Assembly: GCF_001509795.1 (NCBI RefSeq)
Contig: NZ_LLZN01000002.1
Span: 124,001 to 188,000 of the forward strand
DNA from: Streptomyces sp. NRRL WC-3605
GTDB lineage: Bacteria > Actinomycetota > Actinomycetes > Streptomycetales > Streptomycetaceae
Reading direction: 5' to 3'
DNA: 64,000 nucleotides
Shown here: positions 55,880-64,000 of the stretch, one piece after another
Layout: every line of letters begins with the position of its first letter
How positions within the stretch are numbered: the first letter of the stretch is position 1
The notes under the pieces: model-generated
What the model was told of the DNA's origin: nothing
What the model saw: the letters and a program-made list of their open reading frames with translations, nothing else
The model's database searches: none
Translations under genes and position numbers: made by a program

Positions 55880-56590
55880 TCAGACGAGGTGGGCGAAGAC
55901 GACGAGGTTGGCGGTGTAGTCCCTGACCTGGCGGTCGTAGTCGCCCGCGCACGTGATGAGCCGCACCTGGGCGGAGGGGGTGTCCTCGTACACGCGGTCG
56001 CTCGGGAAGGTGTCCTTGTCGTAGGTCTGCGTCTCGTCGACCTCGAAGACGGCCTTGTGTCCGTCGGCGCGCAGCACCTCGAAGCGGTCGCCCTTCGTCA
56101 GCCGGTACAGCTCGGCGAAGACGGCGGCGGACGTCGCCGTGTCGACGTGCCCGGCGATGATCGACGTCCCCGTCTCGCCCGGCGAGGCGCCCTTCGCGTA
56201 CCAGCCGACGAGGTTGGTGTCGTGGGCGGGCGGGGGCTGGAGACGTCCGCCGGCGCCGATGGCCAGGTCGGTGAAGGGGGCGTCGACCGAGATCTTGGGG
56301 ATGCGCAGGCGCACCGGGTGGGACCGGGGCAGGTGCTTGCCCCGGGGGCGCGCGTCGGGGCCGGCGGGCTCGGCCGTCGCGGGCGCGGAGGAGGCGGCGG
56401 GCGGGGCGTGGGGCGCGTCGACGCTTCCGCCGTCCTCGGTCCCGCCGCCGGAGTACATCGTGAAGAGGACGGTGGCGGCGATGGCGGTCCAGAACACCAC
56501 GGCCACGCGTCGCGTCCGCCGCGAGTGCGGGGACGGGGCGTCGGGACCGGCCGGGTCGGGCTGGGGGACGGAGGGACGGCCGGCGTCCAT
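55880..56590 (-). CDS. class F sortase
   Basis: 236 aa. One N-terminal membrane helix (RVAVVFWTAIAATVLFTMYSGGG, about 28-50), an extracellular Ser/Ala/Pro linker, then a sortase domain with His in IIAGHVDTATSAAVF, Cys in VRLITCAGDYD and a Arg in RQVRDYTANLVVF. Class F sortases are the actinobacterial group; targets are mostly unknown. The upstream gene on the same strand encodes a protein with RGG-HTGGG sequences and a C-terminal helix plus Arg-rich tail, the likely substrate. Confidence 0.9.
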   Translation of the reverse strand: MDAGRPSVPQPDPAGPDAPSPHSRRTRRVAVVFWTAIAATVLFTMYSGGGTEDGGSVDAPHAPPAASSAPATAEPAGPDARPRGKHLPRSHPVRLRIPKISVDAPFTDLAIGAGGRLQPPPAHDTNLVGWYAKGASPGETGTSIIAGHVDTATSAAVFAELYRLTKGDRFEVLRADGHKAVFEVDETQTYDKDTFPSDRVYEDTPSAQVRLITCAGDYDRQVRDYTANLVVFAHLV

Positions 56591-56707
56591 CGGGGAACCA
56601 CCTCACTGGGACGGAGCAGCGGACGGGCTGGAGGGGGAAGGGCGGGGCCGCCGCGACGCGCGGGGCACGTGCGGCGGCCTCGACGGCCTGGTCGGACCGG
56701 GGGTGGC

Positions 56708-57322
56708 TCAGGCCACGGACCCGGCCTTCCTGCGACGCATCGCGTACATGCCGGCGCCCGCGACACCGAGGACGGCCAGGCCGGCGGTCGTCACGCCGGG
56801 CGTGGCGAGGCCGCCGCCGCCGGTGTGCATCCCGCCGCGCGGCTTGCCGTGGTCACCGCCGCCGCCCCACGACTCCTCCTCGTGGTCGCCGCCCCAGGAG
56901 TCGTTCCCGTGGTCATCGCCGCCCCACGAGTCGCCCTTCTCCTCGGACTTCCAGTCCTTGCCGTGGTCTTCCTTGTTCCGGTAGGTGTCCGGGTCGTGCT
57001 TGGGGTTGTCGCCGCCCCAGGCGTCGCCGTTCATGACGGAGCCGAGGGCTCCGCCACCGGTGTGGACCCCGCCGCGCGGCCCGTCGTGCTTGCCCTCCTC
57101 GTCGTGCTCCTTGCTGTAGGACTGGTCGTGGTCGTCGGACTTCCCGTGGTCCTCGGACTTTCCGTGCTCGGACTTACCGTGGTCCTCGGACTTGTGCTCC
57201 TTGCTGTGGGACGTGTCGTCGTTGTTGTCCCAGTCACCGGTGGTGACGGCGTGAGCGGCGGGTGCGATCGCCAGCGCGGCCGTGGCCGTCGCGGTGGCGA
57301 GCAGCATGCGAACAGGGCGCAT
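56708..57322 (-). CDS. secreted Asp/His/Gly-rich wall-type protein, probable sortase F substrate
   Basis: 204 aa. Signal peptide about 1-25 (MRPVRMLLATATATAALAIAPAAHA). The mature part is rich in Asp, His, Lys, Glu, Ser, with HGKSEDHGKS-like repeats, WGGD repeats, and two copies of PRGG(V/M)HTGGG (about 83-93 and 160-170). A C-terminal membrane helix (TTAGLAVLGVAGAGMYAMR) and RRRKAG tail follow LATPG, as in a wall-sorting signal. It is followed by the sortase gene after 117 bp. The role is unknown; composition suggests hydration or metal binding. Confidence 0.78.
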   Translation of the reverse strand: MRPVRMLLATATATAALAIAPAAHAVTTGDWDNNDDTSHSKEHKSEDHGKSEHGKSEDHGKSDDHDQSYSKEHDEEGKHDGPRGGVHTGGGALGSVMNGDAWGGDNPKHDPDTYRNKEDHGKDWKSEEKGDSWGGDDHGNDSWGGDHEEESWGGGGDHGKPRGGMHTGGGGLATPGVTTAGLAVLGVAGAGMYAMRRRKAGSVA

Positions 57323-57634
57323 AGGTGGTTCCTCCCGTCACGGCCTGGGCGGCTGACGCTTCATCACCACTGGAGCCAGGCCTTGACGTGATCCACCGTC
57401 AGCCATGTCCAGCGGGCGCACCATTCGAAGCGATCACATGGGTTAAGCACCCACCCTGACGGCCGTACGACCGGCCGCCCTTACCCCTGTGACCAGCGGC
57501 ATCCCACTCTGCGTGTTTGGATCACCCGGAAGTGGTGAGACGCGGGGGATGCCGAAGCACAGCGTCCGTCCCGTCCTGCCCCGGAGAGCCGCCGGCACCC
57601 GGCCGGGGTCCGCGCGCGCCGTCCGGGAGGCGGT
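57323..57634. other. 312-bp divergent promoter region
   Basis: Between the sortase-substrate gene and the acyltransferase gene. No supported gene. It contains a small TGGGT-TAAGC-ACCCA dyad (57439-57453). Promoters of both flanking genes should lie here. Confidence 0.5.
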
Positions 57635-58735
57635 GTGGTGAGCCAGGCGACCGAGACCCTTCCCGACCGGGCCGCACCGCCCCGACCTGCGGTTTCCCGG
57701 CAGCGGGACGCGTTCTTCGACAACGCCAAGTACGCGGCGATCGTGCTGGTCGCCGTGGGGCACGCGTGGGAGCCGCTGCGGGACGGCAGCCGGACCGTCA
57801 GCGCGCTGTACATGCTCGTGTACGCGTTTCACATGCCGGCCTTCATCATCATCTCGGGCTACTTCTCGCGGAGCTTTGAAGCCCGTCCGGAGCAGCTGAA
57901 ACGGCTGGTCACGGGTCTGCTCGTGCCGTACGTGGTCTTCGAGACGGCCTACACCCTCTTCACCCGGTGGACGGACGGGGAGCCCGATCGGCCGATCAGC
58001 CTGCTGGACCCCCTGTATCTGACGTGGTTCCTGGCGGCGCTGTTCGTGTGGCGGCTCACGGCGCCGATGTGGCGGCGGCTGCGGTACGCCGTTGCGGTGG
58101 CGCTCGGCGTGGCGATGCTGGCCACCTTGTCGTCGTCCATCGGCGACGACCTGGATCTGCAGCGCGTCCTGCAGTTCCTGCCGTACTTCGTGGTGGGGCT
58201 GCTGCTGCGGCCGGAGCATTTCCAGTGGGTGCGGCGCCGTGCGGTGCGGATCGCCGCGGTGCCCGTGTTCGCGGGCGCGCTCGCGGTGGCGTACTGGGCG
58301 CAGCCTCGGATGGCCGCCGGCTGGTTCTACCACCGGGACAGCGCCGAGGAGCTGGGCGCGCCGGCGTGGGCCGGGCTGGGGATGACGCCGGTGCTGTTCG
58401 TCTGCGCGCTGGTGCTGGTGGCCGCCTTCCTGTCCTGGGTGCCGGGGCGGCGGATGTGGTGCACGGCGCTGGGCACGGGCACCCTGTTCGGCTATCTGCT
58501 GCACGGGTTCGTGGCCCAGGCGGCGGGGCACTTCGGCTGGTACGACCCGGCGTGGGTGCGGGGGCCGCTCGGGCCGCTGGTCGTGACCGCCGTCGCGGCG
58601 ACCGTGGTGACGCTGCTGTGCACTCCGCCCGTGCGGCGCGCCCTGCGCTTCGTGGTCGAGCCTCGGATGGCGTGGCTGTTCCGGCGGGACGCGGCGGAAC
58701 CGGTCGGGGACCGGGGCGCGCCCGCGCGCGGCTGA
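57635..58735 (+). CDS. acyltransferase-3 family membrane protein
   Basis: 366 aa from GTG 57635 (GTG 57638 equally possible). About ten membrane helices. The N-terminal FFDNAKYAAIVLVAVGHAWEP has the conserved His of acyltransferase-3 (OafA/fucose-4-O-acetylase-like) proteins, and ISGYFSRSFEARPEQLKRLVTGLLVPYVVF is the second family segment. It likely O-acylates a cell-surface sugar or lipid. The C-terminus ends in a cytosolic basic tail. Confidence 0.85.
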   Translation: MVSQATETLPDRAAPPRPAVSRQRDAFFDNAKYAAIVLVAVGHAWEPLRDGSRTVSALYMLVYAFHMPAFIIISGYFSRSFEARPEQLKRLVTGLLVPYVVFETAYTLFTRWTDGEPDRPISLLDPLYLTWFLAALFVWRLTAPMWRRLRYAVAVALGVAMLATLSSSIGDDLDLQRVLQFLPYFVVGLLLRPEHFQWVRRRAVRIAAVPVFAGALAVAYWAQPRMAAGWFYHRDSAEELGAPAWAGLGMTPVLFVCALVLVAAFLSWVPGRRMWCTALGTGTLFGYLLHGFVAQAAGHFGWYDPAWVRGPLGPLVVTAVAATVVTLLCTPPVRRALRFVVEPRMAWLFRRDAAEPVGDRGAPARG

Positions 58736-58747
58736 GCCGTGCGGGCG

Positions 58748-59344
58748 TCAGGGCTCGCGCACGAGGGACGCGACGTGGGCGGTGACGGTGTCGAGGATGC
58801 CGGTCCAGGCGGCGTCGTCGCCGAGCACCAGGTAGTTGAGGGTCAGGCCGTCGGTCATGGCCGCCAGATAGCGGGCGAGGACCGGGACGGGGACCCGCAG
58901 GCGCAGGCCCATCGTGTCGTGCAGCTGGTCGATCAGCTCGGTGTACGTGGCGGCGTACAGCTCGTACTGGTGCCGGGCCAGGTGCTCGAAGCCGGGCTGG
59001 CGCAGGGCGTACTGGGTCAGCTCGTAGGTGAGCATGTGCTCGTCCGGGTGGGCGCGGACGTGGTCCCAGTACGCCTGGAAGCCCGCGCGGACGGTGTCCT
59101 CGAGGGTGGCGCGGGGGCGCAGGGCCTCCTTCACCAGCCGCGCGTAGTGGCCGGTGATGGTGGTGATGACGGACTCGATCAGCTCCTGCTTGGAGTCGAA
59201 GCAGTAGTGGAACACGCTCAGCGAGACATCCGCCTCGGCGGCGATGGACCGGGTCGTCGTCCGCGGGACGCCGTCCCGGGCCATCGCTCTGATCGCCGCC
59301 TCGGTGAGCTGTCGCCGCCGCTCCGCGGACGGCAGTCGTGCCAT
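58748..59344 (-). CDS. TetR-family transcriptional regulator
   Basis: 198 aa. TetR_N helix-turn-helix (LTEAAIRAMARDGVPRTTTRSIAAEADVSLSVFHYCFDSKQELIESVI) and a helical ligand domain. It follows the dipeptidase gene after 19 bp on the same strand, so they may be one transcript. It is convergent with the acyltransferase gene, 12 bp apart. Confidence 0.9.
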   Translation of the reverse strand: MARLPSAERRRQLTEAAIRAMARDGVPRTTTRSIAAEADVSLSVFHYCFDSKQELIESVITTITGHYARLVKEALRPRATLEDTVRAGFQAYWDHVRAHPDEHMLTYELTQYALRQPGFEHLARHQYELYAATYTELIDQLHDTMGLRLRVPVPVLARYLAAMTDGLTLNYLVLGDDAAWTGILDTVTAHVASLVREP

Positions 59345-59363
59345 GGAGACCCTTTCGTGGGTG

Positions 59364-61472
59364 TCAGCCGCTGTGGACGCCCACCTCGTACAGGGAGTAG
59401 CCCCAGTCGGTGCCCCGGTCCAGGCCCTGGACGCGGACGTAGCGGGCCGGTGTGCCGGTGAATCCCGCGGTGTCGAGGCCGCCGTCGCCGGACGCCGTGG
59501 ACCAGGCGGTGCGCCAGGTGGTGCCGTCGGTGGACAGGTCGATGCGGTACGCCTTGCCGTACGCCCTCTCCCAGTCGAGGGTCACCTTTCCGACCAGTTG
59601 GGTGGAGCCGAGGTCGACGGTGAGCCACTGGTCGTCGTTCCAGTCGCTGGCCCAGCGGGTGCTTCCGTCGCCGTCGACGGCCCGGCCGGGCTGGTAGCTG
59701 GTGAACAGGCTCCACTCGGAGGAACTGGCCGTCGTCCTCGCCCCGCGCGCGAGATCGGTCCCGGCCGCGTGCCGCTCGGAGGCGGACCAGGTGCCGAGGT
59801 AGGACTCGGCGCCGCGGAAGAGGTCGTCCACGGTGTCCTGGCCGCCGACGCGCCGGATGTCCTCGATCCAGTCCGGGACGAGGCCGTAGTGGGAGGCGCC
59901 GTCGGTGTTGATGTCCCAGGTGCGCTCGCCCGTGGTCTGGCGGTCGATGACGGAGCCGCCGTCGACGCTGCGGAACGGGTAGGTCACCTTGTTCGGGGCG
60001 TCCGCGCCGCGTGGGGCCGGCCAGCCGCCGACGCCGTTCATGTCGGTGCCGTAGCCGTAGCCGACGCCGTACTTGTCGCGCAGTGCCTCGGTGCGCTTCG
60101 CCTCGGCGACGAAGTGCTCGGAGCCGTTCATGTACTGGGCAGTGAAGCCTCCGAGACCGTACACGCGCTCGGTCCACTCGCGGTCCATCCAGCTGTGCGA
60201 GGACAGGATGCCGGGGTAGGACGCGGACTCGAAGATGTCGAGGACGCGGCCGACGGACTTGACGCTCATGTGGTCGACCTCGAGCATCATCTTGCGTTTC
60301 ATCATGCCCCGGACGGCGTATTCGCCGAGCGAGGTGAGCCCGCGGACGTTGCACTGGGCGTCGGCGCTGTACGCGGGGACGTCGGTGCCCGCCGGGAGCT
60401 TCTTCTCGGCCTCGGCCGCGGTCGCGTCGCCGATCGGGTTGTCGGCTTGCGGGCCGGTGCACTTCTCGGTCTTCCAGAAGGTGCCGGTGGACAGGAACTG
60501 GCCGACGTTGATGGCGGTGCCGAGCGTGCCCGAGTCGAAGCGCACGCCGCACAGGGCGTTGTCGAACTTGTGGCACAGGAACATGCTGCGCACGCCCAGT
60601 GCGTGGAGTTCGTCGAGGCCCTTGTCGATGTCCTCCTTGTCGCACTGCGCGATGTCGAGGATCTGCTTGCAGCCGAACGGCTCGGAGGTCTCGACGCCGA
60701 GGACGACCGCGAGTTTGCCCTGCTGGATGACCTGGCGGGCCTGCGCGCTGTCGGTGACGATCCGGAACCAGCCCTTTCCGGGGCCGCCGTACATCCGGTC
60801 GATGTACGCCTGGAGGTCGTACGTCAGCTTGGCCTGCAGCCGGATGGACGTCATCTCGTCGCAGGAGCGGTCCTTGAAGAAGTACACGGAGCAGATCACG
60901 CCGTTGGTGACGAGGTCGTTGACGAGGACGCGCTGGCCGCCGCGCCAGGCCCGTTCGATCCAGGCGTAGTAGTTCTGCTGGTGGGTCAGCGAGTCGTGGG
61001 CCGGCCAGTCCTTGAAGGTGGGCCAGCCGACGGGGTCGTGCCGGCCGTCGCCGCCCTTGGTGATGAAGTCGAAGACGGCCAGCGAACCGTCGGGGTAGTG
61101 CTCGGGGCAGTCCTTGAGGGCGTCCGCCACGCCCTTGTCGGAGAAGGGCTTGCCGCAGATCAGGCGCCCGCCGAAGGCCTCGTTGGCGAAGATGTGGTCG
61201 TGGGCGTCGACGAAGCCGCGCACGTCGCCGCGGGCGTCGGTGCCGGTGAACGGCTCGCCGGTCACCCCGATGCCGGAGTCCGGTGCGGGCCGGGCCGTCG
61301 GGTTCCACCAGTCGGTGCCGGCCGCGGCGCTCGGCGCGGGACCGAGCGCGAGGGACAGCACGAGCAGGAGGAGCGACACGACGGTGACGTTCTTGCGTCT
61401 GCGGTACGGGCGTCCGGCACTGGTCACGGCCCACGTCCCTCGGTCGGCGTCGGGGCGAGGCCGTGTTGTCAT
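59364..61472 (-). CDS. secreted M19-like (renal dipeptidase-type) amidohydrolase with discoidin (F5/8 type C, CBM32) domain
   Basis: 702 aa from ATG 61472 (M of MTTRPRP; four residues longer if 61484). Signal-like N-terminus with hydrophobic segment NVTVVSLLLLVLSLALGPAPSAAA. The main domain contains the metal ligands of M19-type enzymes: DAHDHIFANEAFGG, VVLGVETSEPFGC (Glu), LEVDHMSVKS (His), ILSSHSWMD (His) and YGYGTDMNG (Asp). Residues about 560-702 are an F5/8C/CBM32 beta-sandwich (SLFTSYQPGRAVDGDGSTRWASDWND, WLTVDLGSTQLVGKVTLDWE). It probably hydrolyses a peptide or amide bound to a glycan-rich surface. Confidence 0.8.
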   Translation of the reverse strand: MTTRPRPDADRGTWAVTSAGRPYRRRKNVTVVSLLLLVLSLALGPAPSAAAGTDWWNPTARPAPDSGIGVTGEPFTGTDARGDVRGFVDAHDHIFANEAFGGRLICGKPFSDKGVADALKDCPEHYPDGSLAVFDFITKGGDGRHDPVGWPTFKDWPAHDSLTHQQNYYAWIERAWRGGQRVLVNDLVTNGVICSVYFFKDRSCDEMTSIRLQAKLTYDLQAYIDRMYGGPGKGWFRIVTDSAQARQVIQQGKLAVVLGVETSEPFGCKQILDIAQCDKEDIDKGLDELHALGVRSMFLCHKFDNALCGVRFDSGTLGTAINVGQFLSTGTFWKTEKCTGPQADNPIGDATAAEAEKKLPAGTDVPAYSADAQCNVRGLTSLGEYAVRGMMKRKMMLEVDHMSVKSVGRVLDIFESASYPGILSSHSWMDREWTERVYGLGGFTAQYMNGSEHFVAEAKRTEALRDKYGVGYGYGTDMNGVGGWPAPRGADAPNKVTYPFRSVDGGSVIDRQTTGERTWDINTDGASHYGLVPDWIEDIRRVGGQDTVDDLFRGAESYLGTWSASERHAAGTDLARGARTTASSSEWSLFTSYQPGRAVDGDGSTRWASDWNDDQWLTVDLGSTQLVGKVTLDWERAYGKAYRIDLSTDGTTWRTAWSTASGDGGLDTAGFTGTPARYVRVQGLDRGTDWGYSLYEVGVHSG

Positions 61473-61571
61473 GACCCCGCTCAATGTGCGACGAGGATCG
61501 CGAGTACCGCCGAACGAGTCAATAGTCCGGGACGGATGACCTACTGGAGTCGCCGGCGGGGAACCGGCGCC

Positions 61572-62348
61572 TCACACCGGGTGGCTCACGCGGATCTTGG
61601 ACTGCCCGTGCGGAAGCCGCTCCCAGTCCGCCATGAAGCGGGCCCGCAGCCCGTGCTTCTCTGCCAGCCCCAGCAGGGTCTCGGCGCGGTAGTAGAAGTC
61701 CTCCCGCAGCACCTGGTGCTCGGGGCCCTCGGTGCGGTCGAAGGTGAAGTCGAACCAGCCGCCCGGCGCCAGCACCCGTCCGACGTGGGCGAGGCACTGG
61801 TCGATGACGGGCAGCGGCGAGTGCGAGAAGACACTGTGGGCGTGCACCACGTCGAAGTGGGCGTCCGGCAGGAACGCGAGGCTGAGGTCGCGCACGGGGG
61901 TGAGGGTCGGCAGCCGGTCCTGGAGGCCCATCTCCACGACGGTGTCCTGGGCGGCGAACAGGATGTCGGGCGAGATGTCGATGCCGTAGTAGTGGCCCGG
62001 CTCCAGATGGCGGATGAACCGCCAGCCGCCGCGCAGATTGCCGCAGCCGATCTCCAGCAGCCGGTGCTCGGGGCGCAGGCCGTGGCCGACCAGGTAGTCG
62101 AACTGCAGTGCGCCGAGGGCCAGCCACCGCTCCCGGCTCGCGCTGCCGACGGCCGCGTCGGGGTCGGTGCGGGTGTCGGAGCGCATCACGGCGCGGTAGT
62201 AGGCGACGTGGTCCCGGTGGCGGCGGCGCAACCACAGGTCGCGGGCCGAGCGGACCAGGTGGCGGGGCACCCGTTCGGGGTGGTGCAGGGCGTAGCGCAG
62301 GCGGTGGCCGAGGGCGGCGCGGTTGGCGGTGAGGTTCTTGGCCGGCAT
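61572..62348 (-). CDS. class I SAM-dependent methyltransferase
   Basis: 258 aa from ATG 62348 (MPAKNLTANRAAL). An N-terminal helical part is followed by motif I LLEIGCGNLRGGWRFIRHLEPG, the adenosine region YYGIDISPDIL and motif IV VVHAHSVFSHSPLPVIDQCLAHVGRVLAPGGWFDFTF. The N-terminal HLVRSARDLWLRRRHRDHVAYYRAVM piece resembles glycan- or lipid-associated methyltransferases. Substrate unknown. Divergent from the GH5 gene. Confidence 0.87.
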   Translation of the reverse strand: MPAKNLTANRAALGHRLRYALHHPERVPRHLVRSARDLWLRRRHRDHVAYYRAVMRSDTRTDPDAAVGSASRERWLALGALQFDYLVGHGLRPEHRLLEIGCGNLRGGWRFIRHLEPGHYYGIDISPDILFAAQDTVVEMGLQDRLPTLTPVRDLSLAFLPDAHFDVVHAHSVFSHSPLPVIDQCLAHVGRVLAPGGWFDFTFDRTEGPEHQVLREDFYYRAETLLGLAEKHGLRARFMADWERLPHGQSKIRVSHPV

Positions 62349-62450
62349 GGGGTTCGTGCCTCCCTGGGGTCGCGTCACCACCGAGGATGCGCACTGTGGC
62401 GGCCGTCCGCCACAGGGGCGGCTCCGGGCGCCGACGGCACACGCGTTCCG

Positions 62451-62475
62451 GGAGTTCGCCCGCGGCGCGAACTCC
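62451..62475. promoter_or_regulatory. GGAGTTCG-N9-CGAACTCC dyad in GH5/methyltransferase promoter region
   Basis: Perfect 8-bp inverted repeat (62451-62458 and 62468-62475) about 85 bp before the GH5 gene. It is not the TGGGAGCGCTCCCA box of CebR. Possible operator. Confidence 0.45.
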
Positions 62476-62559
62476 TCGGTGCCGTACGGCTGTTCCTGCA
62501 CTACCGTGGCCCCGTCGAGCAGGTGTGACGCAGTCATGCCAAAAGGCGGGAGGGTGGCC

Positions 62560-64000
62560 GTGCGCGGTTCCTTGGTGAGGGCGGCGTGCGCCGCGGTGCT
62601 CCTGATGGCTCCGGTCACGGTCGTGCGCGAGGCACAGGCGGCGGAGCCCGCCGTCGACGCGGCCGTCTCCCCCGCGACCGTGGCGGAGGACTGGACGCCG
62701 CCGCTGAGCACCCGGGGCCGCTGGATCGTCGACGCGGACGGTGACCGCTTCAAGCTGCGCTCCGGCAACTGGCACGGGGCGAGCGGCACGTGGAACGGCT
62801 CGGGCGACGTGGAGGACGACGCGAACCACCACGCCGGCGAGAACTCCGGCCGGATCCCCCTCGGTCTCGACCGCGCGCCGATGGCCGAGATCATCGCCGG
62901 TTTCCAGGAGATCGGCATCAACAGCGTACGGCTGCCCTTCTCCAACGAGATGGTCCACGACACCCGTCCCGTGACGGACGACGCCGTCGCCGCCAACCCC
63001 GGCCTGCGCGGGAGGACCCCGCTCCAGGTGTACGACGCCGTGGTGCGCGCCCTCACCGACGCCCGGCTGGCGGTGATCCTGAACAACCACACCAACACCA
63101 CCCGGTGGTGCTGCGGGGTCGACGGCAACGAACGCTGGAACGCGAGCCGTACGACGGCCGACTGGGAGGCGGACTGGCTGTTCATGGCCCGCCGCTACCG
63201 GGACAACCCCCGGGTCGTCGGCGCCGACCTGTACAACGAGGTGCGCCGCACGGTGTGGGACGACCCCAACTGGGGCCTCGGCGACGACCACGACTGGTTC
63301 GCCGCCTCCCAGCGGGTCGGCGACCGCATCCTCCTGGAGGCGAACCCCGACCTGCTCATCGTCGTCGAGGGCATCAACTGGACCGGCATCCCCGTCGACG
63401 GCCTGCCGCACGAGCGCCCCACCCTGGAACCCGCCCGGCACCTCTCGCACACGCTCGTCGACTCCGGCAAGCTCGTCTACTCGGCCCACTTCTACGACTA
63501 CACGGGCCCCCGGCACAGCGGCGCCAGCGGCATCGGCGAGACCAGCGACCCCCGCTACCGCGACCTGAGCCCCGACGACCTCGTCGCCGTGCTGAACCGC
63601 CAGGCCTTCTTCGTCTCCGCCGAGCAGGACCAGCACTTCACCGCCCCCCTCTGGATCAGCGAGTTCGGCGTCGGCGGCCGCGCGGAGACGGCCGCGAAGC
63701 CCCGCGCCTGGTTCGAGAACTTCGTGGACCGGCTCATCCGCGCCGACGCCGACTTCGCCTTCTGGCCGCTGGTCGGCTGGCACGAGAACCGCGGCGGCAA
63801 CGGCTGGGCCCTGCTGCACTGGGACTCCGCCGGGCACCGGATGGGGGTGTACGACGGCGACGACTGGCGGGCCCCGGCGTGGCGGCGGCTCGTCGAGGCG
63901 GGCGGCCGCACCGGACCGGTTCCCCGGGCCGCCGAGTGGTCCCAGCTCAGCCCCGACCACGGCGACTTCGTGCAGTCCCGGCGGATGCGCGCGCTGCCCG
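62560..64000 (+). CDS. secreted glycoside hydrolase family 5 (cellulase-like), 3' end beyond window
   Basis: Frame open from ATG 62536; GTG 62560 (VRGSLVRAACAAVLL) is preferred since GGGAGG lies 6 bases before it. Signal peptide about 1-30 with AAPAVD-like cleavage region. GH5 signatures: SVRLPFSNEMVHD, LAVILNNHTNTTRWCC, general acid in DLYNEVRRTVWDD and nucleophile in LWISEFGVGG, near WPLVGWHENRGGNGW. The frame is still open at the right edge, so the C-terminus, possibly with a binding domain, is missing. It likely cuts beta-1,4-glucan or mannan; which is not clear. Confidence 0.9.
   Translation, partial: MRGSLVRAACAAVLLMAPVTVVREAQAAEPAVDAAVSPATVAEDWTPPLSTRGRWIVDADGDRFKLRSGNWHGASGTWNGSGDVEDDANHHAGENSGRIPLGLDRAPMAEIIAGFQEIGINSVRLPFSNEMVHDTRPVTDDAVAANPGLRGRTPLQVYDAVVRALTDARLAVILNNHTNTTRWCCGVDGNERWNASRTTADWEADWLFMARRYRDNPRVVGADLYNEVRRTVWDDPNWGLGDDHDWFAASQRVGDRILLEANPDLLIVVEGINWTGIPVDGLPHERPTLEPARHLSHTLVDSGKLVYSAHFYDYTGPRHSGASGIGETSDPRYRDLSPDDLVAVLNRQAFFVSAEQDQHFTAPLWISEFGVGGRAETAAKPRAWFENFVDRLIRADADFAFWPLVGWHENRGGNGWALLHWDSAGHRMGVYDGDDWRAPAWRRLVEAGGRTGPVPRAAEWSQLSPDHGDFVQSRRMRALP

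Overview
The window is about 72% G+C with dense third-position GC bias, frequent GTG starts and actinobacterial gene families: SpoIIE-type phosphatases, an ECF sigma factor, two lipid-linked Lnt/Wzy-type membrane genes, TerD, AgaR/DeoR and ROK regulators, a class F sortase and secreted Streptomyces-type phospholipase A2. It is almost certainly a Streptomyces (or very close relative) chromosome segment. It carries about 51 protein genes, mostly single genes or short operons, with many divergent and convergent pairs. I see no rRNA, tRNA, IS element, prophage, integrase or CRISPR array.

Layout. 0-7 kb: PAS-GAF-SpoIIE-HATPase phosphatase (left edge cut off), an ECF sigma factor fused to a zinc-binding region, a membrane helix and an extracellular CAP domain, an acyl-CoA thioesterase, and a squalene/phytoene-synthase–cis-prenyltransferase fusion. 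7-17 kb: a TrmB/LuxR regulator divergent from a large secreted subtilase, then a probable hydroxybutyrate-type module (MFS metabolite:H+ symporter, GAF/PucR-type regulator, 3-hydroxybutyrate dehydrogenase), then a Nudix hydrolase. 17-26 kb: envelope genes (apolipoprotein N-acyltransferase, O-antigen-ligase-like protein, small membrane protein, a racemase paralogue, HpnB-like glycosyltransferase), a double TerD protein, small Streptomyces proteins and a MOSC protein. 26-35 kb: beta-helix/AAA+ protein, a polytopic membrane protein with a lipase-like domain, DeoR regulator, SRPBCC protein, Cds1-like cysteine-metabolising enzyme, anti-sigma-type ATPase and SHOCT protein. 35-45 kb: sugar-related genes (RpiB/LacAB isomerase, ROK regulator, class II aldolase, AgaS-like SIS protein divergent from an AgaR-like DeoR regulator, GH15 enzyme) with AlkB and an RlmG-like methyltransferase between them. 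44-48 kb: copper module with two CsoR-like operators: His-rich secreted protein divergent from copZ–copA; copA is split by an in-frame TAG. 48-64 kb: phospholipase A2, PolX, a DegT aminotransferase plus FemAB/BioF2-like acetyltransferase pair, VOC protein, HtpG, sortase F with its likely substrate, acyltransferase, TetR, a secreted M19-like dipeptidase with a discoidin domain, a methyltransferase, and a secreted GH5 enzyme running off the right edge.

How they work together. The clearest functional units are the copper efflux locus; the 3-hydroxybutyrate locus, where the transporter and dehydrogenase promoters share a CCACATA half-site; the amino-sugar/ketose-bisphosphate locus with a palindromic intergenic operator candidate; and the sortase–substrate pair. 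The most unusual items are the sigma–CAP fusion, the terpenoid enzyme fusion, the copA nonsense codon, a perfect 11-bp dyad abutting the start codon of the SHOCT gene, and the duplicated RGG-HTGGG motif in the sortase substrate. Functions are inferred from motifs read by eye; no database search was possible.
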